Assembly: GCA_963169355.1 (NCBI GenBank)
Contig: CAUJCR010000034.1
Span: forward strand, 1-64,000
Direction of reading: 5' to 3'
Source of the DNA: Bacteroidota bacterium
GTDB taxonomy: Bacteria; Bacteroidota; Bacteroidia; B-17B0; Aurantibacillaceae
Length of the DNA stretch: 64,000 nt
The translations under genes and the position numbers were made by a program. Shown one piece after another: positions 46,003 through 54,752 of the stretch. The notes beneath the pieces are model-generated. The model ran no database searches, was not told the DNA's origin, and was given only the letters and a program-made list of their open reading frames with translations. Position 1 is the stretch's first letter. The number at the start of each line of letters is the position of its first letter.

Positions 46003-46491
46003 ATGACGCCAAAGCTAATTCCAGCAACTGAAAAAGATTTAGAACTTATTCATAACCTAGCTTATGAAATTTGGAATCAGCATTATGTGAGTATTATTGG
46101 GCAAGAACAAGTAAATTATATGCTTCAAAAAATGTATGACATTGAAAGTTTAAAGGAGCAAATAAACACTAAGAAACATCAATTTTATTTAATAGAATTT
46201 AACTCCAAGGTAATTGGCTTCCTTTCTATCAGTAGCGATAAAAATTCATATTATTTTCTACATAAGTTTTATATACTTTCACAGTCTTCTAACCTAAATA
46301 TTGGCTCCACAGTTCTACAAATTTTAGTTGATATAATCCATCCCAAAAGCATCACGCTTACAGTTAATCGTCAAAACTACAAATCCATTAATTTTTACTT
46401 TAAAAACGGCTTTAAAATCAAAAAAGTTGAGGATTTTGACATCGGAAATGGCTATCAAATGAATGATTTTATCATGCAAAGAGATTTTTAA
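46003..46491 (+). CDS. GNAT-family N-acetyltransferase
   Basis: The 162-residue product has the GNAT fold order: 'LIPATEKDLELIHNLAYEIW', then beta strands 'HQFYLIEFNSKVIGFLSIS' and a weak acetyl-CoA segment 'SNLNIGSTVLQILVDIIHP', ending in 'SINFYFKNGFKIKKVEDFDIG', which is characteristic. The Q/RxxGxG/A loop is modified (SSNLNIGS). The substrate is unknown. It lies twelve bases behind the YihY gene. Confidence 0.85.
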   Translation: MTPKLIPATEKDLELIHNLAYEIWNQHYVSIIGQEQVNYMLQKMYDIESLKEQINTKKHQFYLIEFNSKVIGFLSISSDKNSYYFLHKFYILSQSSNLNIGSTVLQILVDIIHPKSITLTVNRQNYKSINFYFKNGFKIKKVEDFDIGNGYQMNDFIMQRDF

Positions 46492-46562
46492 CATTTTAAG
46501 GCAAAAAATCGTATATTTAAACCTTAAAATAACGTAACATCTACGTTTATTAAAAGCACAAC

Positions 46563-47234
46563 ATGAAATATAATACACAACTTCCAAAACTGGAAATTCC
46601 TGAATATGGTCGAAACATTCAGGTAATGATTGAACATTGTACAACTATCGAAGATAGAGAAGAACGAAATAAATGCGCTAAAGCTATTATTCAAATAATG
46701 GGGCAACTCAATCCTCATCTTAGAGACATCTCCGATTTTAATCATAAACTCTGGGATCATTTATTTGTCATCTCTAAGTTTAAGTTAGATGTTGATTCTC
46801 CCTATCCAAAGCCAAGTCCCGAATCTTTTGCTACCAAGCCCAAATCGGTTCCTTATCCAGCTACCAAAATGAAATACAAACACTATGGTAAAACCATCGA
46901 ACGTATCATTGATGCTGCTAAGAAATACGAAGATGGTCCAGAGAAAAAAGAATTATCTCGTTTAATTGCTACACACCTTAAAAAGTCTTATGTTAATTGG
47001 AACAAAGATTCCGTTACTGATGATGTCATCTTTAAGCAATTTAAAGAAATGACGAATAATGAGTTAGATATTGACGAAACAACAGCGCTAACACATGCTA
47101 ACGAACTAAGAAATAAAAACCATAACAACCAAGCACACATTAACTTAAATGCCGCTACTAATAATAGCGGAGGCGGAAAAAACCGTCATAAGAAAAATAA
47201 AAGATTTAAACATCGCAATAATAACAACCGATAG
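46563..47234 (+). CDS. DUF4290-domain protein
   Basis: The 223-residue soluble protein begins 'KYNTQLPKLEIPEYGRNIQ' and has 'CTTIEDREERNKCAKAIIQIM' and 'FNHKLWDHLFVISKFKLDVD', as in the DUF4290 family of Bacteroidota. The last 35 residues are Asn/Gly/Lys-rich and basic ('GGGKNRHKKNKRFKHR'), suggesting nucleic-acid binding or a disordered tail. The murA gene follows after 11 bases; the same neighbourhood occurs in other members of the phylum as I recall. The function is not known. Confidence 0.88.
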   Translation: MKYNTQLPKLEIPEYGRNIQVMIEHCTTIEDREERNKCAKAIIQIMGQLNPHLRDISDFNHKLWDHLFVISKFKLDVDSPYPKPSPESFATKPKSVPYPATKMKYKHYGKTIERIIDAAKKYEDGPEKKELSRLIATHLKKSYVNWNKDSVTDDVIFKQFKEMTNNELDIDETTALTHANELRNKNHNNQAHINLNAATNNSGGGKNRHKKNKRFKHRNNNNR

Positions 47235-47245
47235 TAGAAAAATTT

Positions 47246-48553
47246 ATGGCTGTATTTGAAGTAACAGGAGGCAAACAACTAAAAGGAGATATTATTCCAC
47301 AAGGTGCAAAAAACGAAGCACTACAAATTATTTGTGCTGTATTACTTACACCCGAAAAAGTAACCATTAGTAATATTCCAGATATTGTTGACATCAATAA
47401 ACTGATTGATTTATTAAGAGATTTGGGTGTAAAAGTTGAAAAAACAGGGCACGAAGAATACACCTTTCAGGCAGATGATATAAAAGTAGATTATTTGGTA
47501 TCGCCCGAATTTAAAAAGAAAGGTGGAGGGCTAAGAGGCTCTACCATGATAATTGGTCCTATGCTTGCCCGATTTGGCGTAGCCTATATGCCAAAACCAG
47601 GTGGAGACAAAATTGGTCGTAGAAGAATGGATACGCATTTTATTGGTTTTGAAAATTTGGGTGCCAATTTTGAATACGATTCTGAGAACGAAACCTTTAA
47701 GGTAACTGCCAAGAAATTAAAAGGTACTTACATGTTACTCGACGAAGCTTCGGTAACAGGTACTGCTAATATTGTAATGGCTGCTGTACTTGCAGAAGGT
47801 ACAACCACCATCTATAATGCAGCTTGTGAACCCTATTTACAACAACTATGTAAAATGTTGATTCGTATGGGTGCAAAAATTTCGGGTGTTGGTTCTAACT
47901 TACTTACTATTGAGGGTGTTACTTCTTTAAAAGGCACTACACACCGCTTGTTACCCGATATGATTGAGATTGGTTCATTTATTGGCTTAGCAGCAATGAC
48001 TCAATCTGAAATTACTATTAAAGATGTATCGTATGATAATTTGGGTTGTATCCCAAAAGTATTTTCAAGGCTCGGCATACAAATGGAAAGACGTGGTGAT
48101 GATATTTATATTCCATCACAATCACATTATGAAATAGAATCGTTTATTGACGGCTCTATGCTAACCATTGCCGATGCTATTTGGCCAGGTTTTACACCCG
48201 ATTTGTTAAGTATTGTATTAGTTACTGCCATTCAAGCACGAGGCAATATCTTAATTCATCAAAAAATGTTTGAAAGCCGCTTATTTTTTGTAGATAAACT
48301 CATTGATATGGGGGCTCAAATTATTTTATGCGATCCGCATCGTGCAACCGTTATGGGGCTTGATCGCAAGGTTCAATTAAGAGCCATTCAAATGGCATCA
48401 CCAGATATTAGAGCAGGTGTTGCGTTGCTTATTGCAGCGATGAGCGCTAAAGGAAAAAGTACCATTTTTAATATCAATCAAATTGATAGAGGATATCAAA
48501 ATATTGATGGACGATTAAATGCCATTGGGGCAGAAATTATTAGGAAAAGTTAA
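47246..48553 (+). CDS. murA: UDP-N-acetylglucosamine 1-carboxyvinyltransferase, Cys-to-Asp form
   Basis: This enzyme catalyses the first committed step of peptidoglycan synthesis, adding enolpyruvate to UDP-GlcNAc. The 435-residue product carries 'IIPQGAKNEALQ' (K22, N23), 'RGSTMIIGPMLARFG' and 'SIVLVTAIQARG'. The loop that normally holds the catalytic Cys (E. coli PGGCTIG) is 'PGGDKIG' with Asp at 121. Cys-to-Asp MurA enzymes stay active and are resistant to fosfomycin. It follows the DUF4290 gene and precedes a TlpA lipoprotein by one base. Confidence 0.97.
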   Translation: MAVFEVTGGKQLKGDIIPQGAKNEALQIICAVLLTPEKVTISNIPDIVDINKLIDLLRDLGVKVEKTGHEEYTFQADDIKVDYLVSPEFKKKGGGLRGSTMIIGPMLARFGVAYMPKPGGDKIGRRRMDTHFIGFENLGANFEYDSENETFKVTAKKLKGTYMLLDEASVTGTANIVMAAVLAEGTTTIYNAACEPYLQQLCKMLIRMGAKISGVGSNLLTIEGVTSLKGTTHRLLPDMIEIGSFIGLAAMTQSEITIKDVSYDNLGCIPKVFSRLGIQMERRGDDIYIPSQSHYEIESFIDGSMLTIADAIWPGFTPDLLSIVLVTAIQARGNILIHQKMFESRLFFVDKLIDMGAQIILCDPHRATVMGLDRKVQLRAIQMASPDIRAGVALLIAAMSAKGKSTIFNINQIDRGYQNIDGRLNAIGAEIIRKS

Positions 48554-48554
48554 A

Positions 48555-49130
48555 ATGAAAAGCATAGTTCCATCGCTCATTGTATCTATCATTTTATTAG
48601 CCTGTGCTAGTAAAAAAGACACAATTTCTTCTAATCAAAGTTCTAACCAAACAAGCAACACTAATTCAAGTCAGGTAGTGGTAGAGGGATTAAACTTGGG
48701 AAACAAAGCACCCGAGATTATGCAAGCTACACCAACAGGTAATGTTCTTACACTTAGTAATTACAAAGGTAAAATGTTACTTATTGATTTTTGGGCAAGT
48801 TGGTGCGCACCATGCCGGGCAGAGAATCCAACAGTTGTTTCAGCCTATAAAAAATTTAAAGACAAGAATTTTAAATCAGGTAACGGATTTGAGATACTTA
48901 GTGTCTCCCTCGATCAAAATGCCGCAGCTTGGGCAAAAGCAATACAAAAAGATAGCCTAATTTGGAAAGGACACGTGAGCGACTTGCAAGGTTGGAATAA
49001 TGCCGCTGCTATAAAATATGGAGTAAGAAGCATTCCAACCAATTATTTAATAAATGGCGATGGTATTATTGTAGCCAAAGGATTAAGAGGAAGCGACTTA
49101 GAAAAAGCGTTAAATGACCAGTTAAAATAA
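48555..49130 (+). CDS. TlpA-family thioredoxin-like lipoprotein
   Basis: The product has about 191 residues. It starts with a hydrophobic segment ending in a lipobox (ILLACAS, Cys near residue 16) and a Ser/Asn-rich linker, then a thioredoxin fold with the redox site 'WASWCAPCRAENP'. 'GLNLGNKAPEIM' is the usual N-terminal strand and 'YGVRSIPTNYLINGDG' carries the cis-proline. It should act as a membrane-anchored thiol reductase in the periplasm. I start at ATG 48555, one base after murA; the longer frame from 48519 overlaps murA. Confidence 0.92.
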   Translation: MKSIVPSLIVSIILLACASKKDTISSNQSSNQTSNTNSSQVVVEGLNLGNKAPEIMQATPTGNVLTLSNYKGKMLLIDFWASWCAPCRAENPTVVSAYKKFKDKNFKSGNGFEILSVSLDQNAAAWAKAIQKDSLIWKGHVSDLQGWNNAAAIKYGVRSIPTNYLINGDGIIVAKGLRGSDLEKALNDQLK

Positions 49131-49140
49131 CCTTGTACTT

Positions 49141-50358
49141 ATGAGATCTAAATTTCTGAATATTCTTTTTGTATTTGTTACTACTATTACAATTGCTCAA
49201 CCAAAGTTCCCCGACAAATTTCCTTTTGACACTTTAGCATACATAGATAAAGAAGGTGTGAAATGTTATTTTGATGTTGCTAAGACAACTAAAAAAATAT
49301 TTTTATTTTTTGATATAAGTACCGAAGCTCAGGCAGAAGCCATGTATGGCGGGGCTAATTTTGTATTTGGTGAAAGAAGAACAGTTATCTTCCCTATTTA
49401 TTTTTCAGGACAATTAATAAAGAAACCCAATATGGAAGTGCGATCGAAAATTGCCGTGCAATTATTTCGAACTCCCGAAACTTCTATTTTTAAAGAATTT
49501 GGTATTACTAAAAATGATTTACCTCTCATAGTTGTTTATAACGAAAAAAACAAATTGTGTGGTATTACCGATGAGGTGGAAAACATCACTAAAATAGCTT
49601 GTGGTGCAGATGCCGCACAAATAAAACTATTACGCTTAAAATTAATGACCGAGAACCCTAATAAAGAATTATTACCTTATGCTGGAAAAGAAGTGGCTAT
49701 TATTGGTGAAAAAACTAAAGATACCGTTGCTAAGGTTATTACCAATAAATATGGCGACTTTAATGTAGAACTAACGGATATTCAACAGGATTATTTAATT
49801 ACGGTTAATGAAAAAAACAAAGCCACTAAATTTGTAATACTTGCTAAACAATCTGGCGAAGTGGTAGGTAGCTTTAAAGCCACAGATAAAGGTTTTGTTT
49901 ATAGATTATTAGCAACTGACCTTGTAAACCTTCCAGAAATATCAGAAGAGGAAGATGATTTGAATTTTACGATGTCTCAAAAAAATATTTCCAACACCAA
50001 TCAATTTGTAATTACCGAAAATTTATATTATCAACTCAAAAACTTTTCATTAAGTCAAAGCTCCAAAGAAACTTTAGAGAACATTTATTCCTTATTAGTA
50101 AACTATCCACAATTCCAATTAGAGATTATTTCTCATACCGATTCACAAGGAGATGATAAAAGTAACTTAACCCTTTCAACCAAGCGCTCTGAATCAGTTG
50201 TAGATTATTTAATAAAATTAGGAGTAGATTCAAGCCGTTTAAAGGCCGTTGGGAAAGGTGAAAAAGAAATTAGAAATAGATGTAAAAATGGAGTTGACTG
50301 TTCCGATAAAGAACACGAATACAACAGAAGAACCGAATTCAAATTTACAAGAAAATGA
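49141..50358 (+). CDS. OmpA-family protein with N-terminal thioredoxin-like region
   Basis: The 405-residue product has a signal peptide ('FLNILFVFVTTITIAQP'), then an unusual N-terminal domain without CxxC ('CYFDVAKTTKKIFLFFDI'), a middle beta-sandwich-like stretch ('KYGDFNVELTD', 'KQSGEVVGSFK') and a C-terminal OmpA peptidoglycan-binding domain ('LEIISHTDSQGDDKSNLTL', 'RSESVVDYLIKLGVDSSRLK', 'YNRRTEFKF'). The OmpA domain has a Cys-bounded insertion ('RNRCKNGVDCSDKEHE'). It is a paralogue of the next gene and overlaps it by four bases (ATGA). Confidence 0.87.
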   Translation: MRSKFLNILFVFVTTITIAQPKFPDKFPFDTLAYIDKEGVKCYFDVAKTTKKIFLFFDISTEAQAEAMYGGANFVFGERRTVIFPIYFSGQLIKKPNMEVRSKIAVQLFRTPETSIFKEFGITKNDLPLIVVYNEKNKLCGITDEVENITKIACGADAAQIKLLRLKLMTENPNKELLPYAGKEVAIIGEKTKDTVAKVITNKYGDFNVELTDIQQDYLITVNEKNKATKFVILAKQSGEVVGSFKATDKGFVYRLLATDLVNLPEISEEEDDLNFTMSQKNISNTNQFVITENLYYQLKNFSLSQSSKETLENIYSLLVNYPQFQLEIISHTDSQGDDKSNLTLSTKRSESVVDYLIKLGVDSSRLKAVGKGEKEIRNRCKNGVDCSDKEHEYNRRTEFKFTRK

Positions 50359-51656
50359 AAAAATTATTACTCATCGTATTCTTGCTGTCGGTAGGAATTG
50401 CCAAATCACAAAAAGTTGAAAAACTAAGAGTTGGTGAAAAAATTGCATTCTCAAAAATAACCGTTATTAATCAAAACCATAAGGACACACACATTGAACT
50501 ACCCAATGGTAAAACAATGATTGACCGTTTTGTACTTATTTATTTTTATTCTCCAGATAAACCCATTAAAGAATTAATGGCTTTTAATAATGAAGTAGAG
50601 CGCATTTTAAATAAATTTCAAAACAACAGCTGTAAAGGCGCTAGTGAAATTGAGTACGTTACTATTTGTGCAAGCAAGGATTTTAAGACATGGGAAAATA
50701 TTTTAAATGAAACTGGTTACAACAAACCTAAATTTACAGGAAAGAAAACAAACGGCTTAGCAGAAAAGGGGTTAAAAGATAAATTACTAGAAATTTTTAA
50801 GGTAACTGATATGCCCAGTTTGTTTTTAGTAAACCCTAAAGGACGATTATACCTCGAAACAAATAATGTAGAAGAGCTTAATAAAACTTTTTTAAACATT
50901 TGTAGAAACTCAAGTAACGCCACTGCCGATTTAACGGGAAAAATATTAGGAGGCGAAAAAGGAAGAACACCGCTTGCAGAACAAAAAGTATATTTAATTA
51001 AAGGCGAAAATGATACCATTAACAAAACACTCACCGATAATTTTGGTGATTTTGTATTTAAGCAAGTAGATACAACACAAAAATTAAGCATCAGATTAGA
51101 AGCCAGTGCTATAAATTTAAAAAGTCAAAAAGTATATTTAGCTAAACAAAGCGGCGAAGTGGTGTCCGAATTTAAAAAATCAAGTTCAGGAACATTTGAG
51201 TATAAACTTTTAACAGTAGATGTAGCCACATTATCAGAAATTGAAGATGAAGAAGATATAACCATGAAGTATAAAAAATTCAGCAGTTCTAATAAAAAAG
51301 ATTTTACCATTGCTGAAAATATTTATTATGACTTAGGTAAATACAATATCGTTACTCAAAGCGAAATTATATTAGACAAAGTGATTGGTATTATGAATGC
51401 CTCTCCAAACGTAAAATTGGAAGTGATTTCACATACAGATGCCCAAGGCGATGATGCCGCTAACTTAAAGCTATCCGAACAACGATCGGAAGCTGTTATC
51501 AATTATTTAATAAGCAAAGGAATTAGCACATCAAGATTAAAAGGTATTGGAAAAGGCGAACATGAAATTAGAAATAGATGTACCAATGGCGTGTCTTGTT
51601 CGGATAAAGAACATGAATACAACCGAAGAACCGAATTCAAATTTATTAAGAACTGA
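50355..51656 (+). CDS. Thioredoxin-like/OmpA fusion protein, paralogue of the preceding gene
   Basis: The 433-residue product has a signal peptide, an N-terminal peroxiredoxin/TlpA-like domain ('FVLIYFYSPDKPIKELMAF', 'DMPSLFLVNPKGRLYLE') that lacks the CxxC, a carboxypeptidase-regulatory-like beta-sandwich ('DNFGDFVFKQVD', 'YLAKQSGEVVSEF') and an OmpA domain ('LEVISHTDAQGDDAANLKL'). The same Cys-bounded loop 'RNRCTNGVSCSDKEHEYN' is present. The tandem pair looks like a gene duplication. Anchoring to peptidoglycan near MurA and a TlpA lipoprotein suggests an envelope-linked redox or stabilising function, which is inference. Confidence 0.87.
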   Translation: MKKLLLIVFLLSVGIAKSQKVEKLRVGEKIAFSKITVINQNHKDTHIELPNGKTMIDRFVLIYFYSPDKPIKELMAFNNEVERILNKFQNNSCKGASEIEYVTICASKDFKTWENILNETGYNKPKFTGKKTNGLAEKGLKDKLLEIFKVTDMPSLFLVNPKGRLYLETNNVEELNKTFLNICRNSSNATADLTGKILGGEKGRTPLAEQKVYLIKGENDTINKTLTDNFGDFVFKQVDTTQKLSIRLEASAINLKSQKVYLAKQSGEVVSEFKKSSSGTFEYKLLTVDVATLSEIEDEEDITMKYKKFSSSNKKDFTIAENIYYDLGKYNIVTQSEIILDKVIGIMNASPNVKLEVISHTDAQGDDAANLKLSEQRSEAVINYLISKGISTSRLKGIGKGEHEIRNRCTNGVSCSDKEHEYNRRTEFKFIKN

Positions 51657-51720
51657 CAAAATTTCGGGAATTTGCAATTGGCAAACATATTGATATCTAG
51701 AGAGTATAAATACTATAATT

Positions 51721-52278
51721 ATGGAACAGAACGAGAAAGAACCGATTAATTCAGCGGAAGATACGCAAGCAAACCATATTGAAACAGAAAACAACGAAAA
51801 AGTTGAGGAAAATGTGGCAGAAAACGAAGTGAAAAACACCGATACTGACGCCAAAATAGCAGAACTCAACGATAAGTATATTCGTTTATATTCAGAGTTT
51901 GATAACTATAGAAAACGCACTATAAAAGAAAAAGCAGATATTATTCGCTCGGCTGGCGAAGAGGTTTTTAAAGCCATATTACCTGTTATTGATGATTTTG
52001 AAAGAGCTATTAAGGCAAATGAATTAGTAACCGATGCTGAACCAATAAAAGAAGGCGTTACTTTAATTTATAATAAACTTAAAACATCTATAACCTCTAA
52101 AGGCTTAGAAGTACTTGAATCAATTGGTAAACCATTTGATGATTCGTATATGGAAGCCATCACCTCTATTCCAGCACCAAGCGAAGATATGAAAGGAAAA
52201 ATAATAGATGAGGTAGAAAAAGGGTATAAAGTAGGCGATAAAGTGATTCGTTTTGCAAAGGTAGTTGTAGCAAGTTAA
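51721..52278 (+). CDS. grpE: Nucleotide exchange factor GrpE
   Basis: This co-chaperone releases ADP from DnaK. The 185-residue product has an acidic, low-complexity N-terminus (through residue 40), a long coiled-coil ('KIAELNDKYIRLYSEFDNYRK'), and a C-terminal beta domain ('LEVLESIGKPFDDSYMEAIT', 'GYKVGDKVIRFAKVVV'). The family motif 'VLPVIDDFERAI' appears as 'ILPVIDDFERAIKAN'. It is the first gene of a grpE-dnaJ pair, 11 bases apart. DnaK is not in this window. No CIRCE element is visible upstream. Confidence 0.96.
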   Translation: MEQNEKEPINSAEDTQANHIETENNEKVEENVAENEVKNTDTDAKIAELNDKYIRLYSEFDNYRKRTIKEKADIIRSAGEEVFKAILPVIDDFERAIKANELVTDAEPIKEGVTLIYNKLKTSITSKGLEVLESIGKPFDDSYMEAITSIPAPSEDMKGKIIDEVEKGYKVGDKVIRFAKVVVAS

Positions 52279-52289
52279 TTTAAAAACAC

Positions 52290-53438
52290 ATGTCAAAAAG
52301 AGATTATTACGAGATACTAGGTGTAGCAAAAGGTGCTAGTGATGATGATATCAAAAAAGCATATCGTAAACTAGCTATTAAATATCACCCTGATAAAAAC
52401 CCAGATGATAAAGCGGCTGAAGAAAAATTTAAAGAAGCTGCTGAAGCGTATGAGGTATTGAGTAATGCCGAAAAACGTCAGCGCTACGACCAATTTGGAC
52501 ATGCTGGTGTTGGCGGTGCTGCAGGAGGTGGCGGATTTGGTGGTGGCATGAACATGGAAGATATTTTTAGCCATTTTGGCGACATCTTTGGTGGTCATTT
52601 TGGAGGTGGCGGATTTGGTGGTGGGCGTTCTAGTGGCGGAAGACGTGTGATGAGAGGTTCTAACTTAAGAATTAAAGTAAAACTAAATCTGCAAGAAATT
52701 GCCAAGGGCGTAGAGAAAAAATTAAAAGTAAATAAATTTGTTTCTTGTAACACCTGTCATGGTAGTGGCGCTAAAAACGGACAAGTAGATACTTGCAAAC
52801 AATGTAATGGTAGCGGTACACAAGTAAAAGTACAACAAACATTTTTGGGAGCTATGCAAACCCAAACCACTTGTAGTGCATGTAATGGCGAAGGAAAAGT
52901 AGTAAAAGATAAATGTAACACTTGCCACGGCGATGGCATTGTGCGTGCAGAAGAAGTTATTTCGGTAAATATTCCGGCAGGTGTTGCAGAGGGTATGCAA
53001 TTATCTGTGAGTGGTAAAGGAAACGCTGCACCTCGTGGTGGTATTAATGGTGATTTATTAGTATTGATTGAAGAGGAAGAACATGAATTACTAAAAAGAG
53101 ATGGCGGTAATTTATTCTATGATTGCTACATCAACTTTGTAGATGCCGCACTTGGCACGAGTGTTGAAATTCCAACAGTAGATGGTAAAGTAAAAATAAA
53201 AGTTGATGCAGGTACACAGAGTGGTAAAGTATTGCGTTTAAAAAACAAAGGATTACCTGATGTAAACTCTTATGGACATGGTGATTTACTGGTAAATATC
53301 AATATTTGGACACCACAAAATTTAAGTTCCGAAGAAAAGAAAATATTAGAAGGCTTACGTCAATCTAAAAACTTTACTCCAAATCCTAATCGAAAAGAAA
53401 AAGGTTTCTTTGATCGTATGAAAGAATACTTTGAGTAA
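52290..53438 (+). CDS. dnaJ: Molecular chaperone DnaJ
   Basis: This Hsp40 co-chaperone stimulates DnaK and binds unfolded clients. The 382-residue protein has the J domain with HPD at 33-35 ('YHPDKNP'), a G/F-rich region to about residue 125, and four zinc-binding CxxCxGxG repeats ('CNTCHGSG', 'CKQCNGSG', 'CSACNGEG', 'CNTCHGDG'), with a C-terminal substrate-binding part. It ends two bases from the bioA stop on the opposite strand, and no terminator lies between them. Confidence 0.98.
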   Translation: MSKRDYYEILGVAKGASDDDIKKAYRKLAIKYHPDKNPDDKAAEEKFKEAAEAYEVLSNAEKRQRYDQFGHAGVGGAAGGGGFGGGMNMEDIFSHFGDIFGGHFGGGGFGGGRSSGGRRVMRGSNLRIKVKLNLQEIAKGVEKKLKVNKFVSCNTCHGSGAKNGQVDTCKQCNGSGTQVKVQQTFLGAMQTQTTCSACNGEGKVVKDKCNTCHGDGIVRAEEVISVNIPAGVAEGMQLSVSGKGNAAPRGGINGDLLVLIEEEEHELLKRDGGNLFYDCYINFVDAALGTSVEIPTVDGKVKIKVDAGTQSGKVLRLKNKGLPDVNSYGHGDLLVNINIWTPQNLSSEEKKILEGLRQSKNFTPNPNRKEKGFFDRMKEYFE

Positions 53439-53439
53439 A

Positions 53440-54726
53440 CTAATTCAGTTGCTCCAAGAATTTTAAAGTTATTGCGTATAAGGTATCTAATTCGGTTTTA
53501 GTTACACAGTAAGGTGTTATAAAATACAATACATTACCAAGTGGTCTTACAATAACACCTTGTTTTAAAAAGTAGTTGGCAATATTCTCTGAGGCATTAT
53601 TCAAATAATGTGTATGCTCCTCAGTATTTATTTCAAGGGCTAAAATAGTGCCTGTTTGCCTGACATCTTGCAACTTCGAGTGGTTCTTAATTTGACTTAA
53701 AAACGTATGATGACTTTTAGCAATCATTTCAATCTGCGACCATGTTTCTGGTTTTTCCATTAAATCTAAACTTGCCAACGAAGCCGCACACGCTGTAGGA
53801 TTAGCCGTATAACTATGTCCATGAAAAAAGGTTTTAGTTTTGTCTTCACTAACACAGGCATCATAAATAAATTGAGCACAACTTGTAACACCCAATGGCA
53901 TATAACCTCCCGTTAATCCTTTTGAAAGACAAAAAATATCGGGTTGTTGGTTTAAATAATCACTCGCAAAAAACTGACCTGTGCGTCCAAATCCTGTCAT
54001 TACCTCATCGGCTATACAAATCACTTGATTCTCATGGCACAACTTAATTAATCGATCTAAATAGTGTGGCTCGTACATCAACATACCAGCCGCTCCTTGC
54101 ACTAGAGGTTCAAAAATAAAACCAGCAATATCTTTATGGTTTTCAAACCAATTTAGCATCACTTGTTCTATCTCCTCAATATTATCTTGGTTTGGTAAAG
54201 GAATATGAATAACATCAAACAACAAATTCTCAAAGGCATTATTAAACACATTGCGCGCGCCCACACTCATTCCACCAAAGGTATCACCGTGATAAGCGTT
54301 TTCAAAGGCAATAAATTTTCGCTTTGGAATATCTTGATTATGCCAGTATTGTAAAACCATTTTTAGAGCCACCTCTACTGAGGTAGAACCATTGTCGGAA
54401 TAAAATATCTTAGTTTGATTGTTTGGTAAATGTTTTAATAAACGCTCAGCTAAGGTAACCGCAGGCTGATGTGTAAATGCACTAAAAATAGCGTGCTCTA
54501 AAGTATGTAATTGTTCAGTTACCTTTTGTGTTATATACGGATGACAATGGCCATGAAGATTAACCCACCAACTCGAAATGGCATCTAATAATTTTTGATT
54601 TTGATCATCGTAAAAATAAGCCCCTTCGCCTTTTACAATGGGTATAGCATTATTGGCAAATTTTAAATGTGTAAACGGATGCCACACATATTGTTTGTCT
54701 TTTTCAACTATACCATCTAAATTCAT
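53440..54726 (-). CDS. bioA: Adenosylmethionine-8-amino-7-oxononanoate aminotransferase
   Basis: This PLP enzyme converts KAPA to DAPA in biotin synthesis, using SAM as amino donor. The 428-residue product has 'YVWHPFTHLKF' near the start, 'WWVNLHGHCHP', 'YSDNGSTSVEVALKM', 'IADEVMTGFGRTGQFFA' (D240), and the PLP lysine K269 in 'LSKGLTGGYMPLG'. This set is specific to BioA within class III aminotransferases. Other biotin genes are not nearby. It starts 26 bases after the topoisomerase IV A stop and may share its transcript. Confidence 0.94.
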   Translation of the reverse strand: MNLDGIVEKDKQYVWHPFTHLKFANNAIPIVKGEGAYFYDDQNQKLLDAISSWWVNLHGHCHPYITQKVTEQLHTLEHAIFSAFTHQPAVTLAERLLKHLPNNQTKIFYSDNGSTSVEVALKMVLQYWHNQDIPKRKFIAFENAYHGDTFGGMSVGARNVFNNAFENLLFDVIHIPLPNQDNIEEIEQVMLNWFENHKDIAGFIFEPLVQGAAGMLMYEPHYLDRLIKLCHENQVICIADEVMTGFGRTGQFFASDYLNQQPDIFCLSKGLTGGYMPLGVTSCAQFIYDACVSEDKTKTFFHGHSYTANPTACAASLASLDLMEKPETWSQIEMIAKSHHTFLSQIKNHSKLQDVRQTGTILALEINTEEHTHYLNNASENIANYFLKQGVIVRPLGNVLYFITPYCVTKTELDTLYAITLKFLEQLN

Positions 54727-54752
54727 TATTTTCTAGTGTGTGAGTAACATCT

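Noticed and set aside
46324-46760. Two minus-strand frames near 46324-46760
   Set aside because: They lie antisense to the GNAT and DUF4290 genes, with no similarity to known proteins; the plus-strand genes explain the sequence.
51657-51720. CIRCE-type heat-shock operator in front of grpE
   Set aside because: No CIRCE-like inverted repeat is present, so heat-shock control here cannot be claimed.
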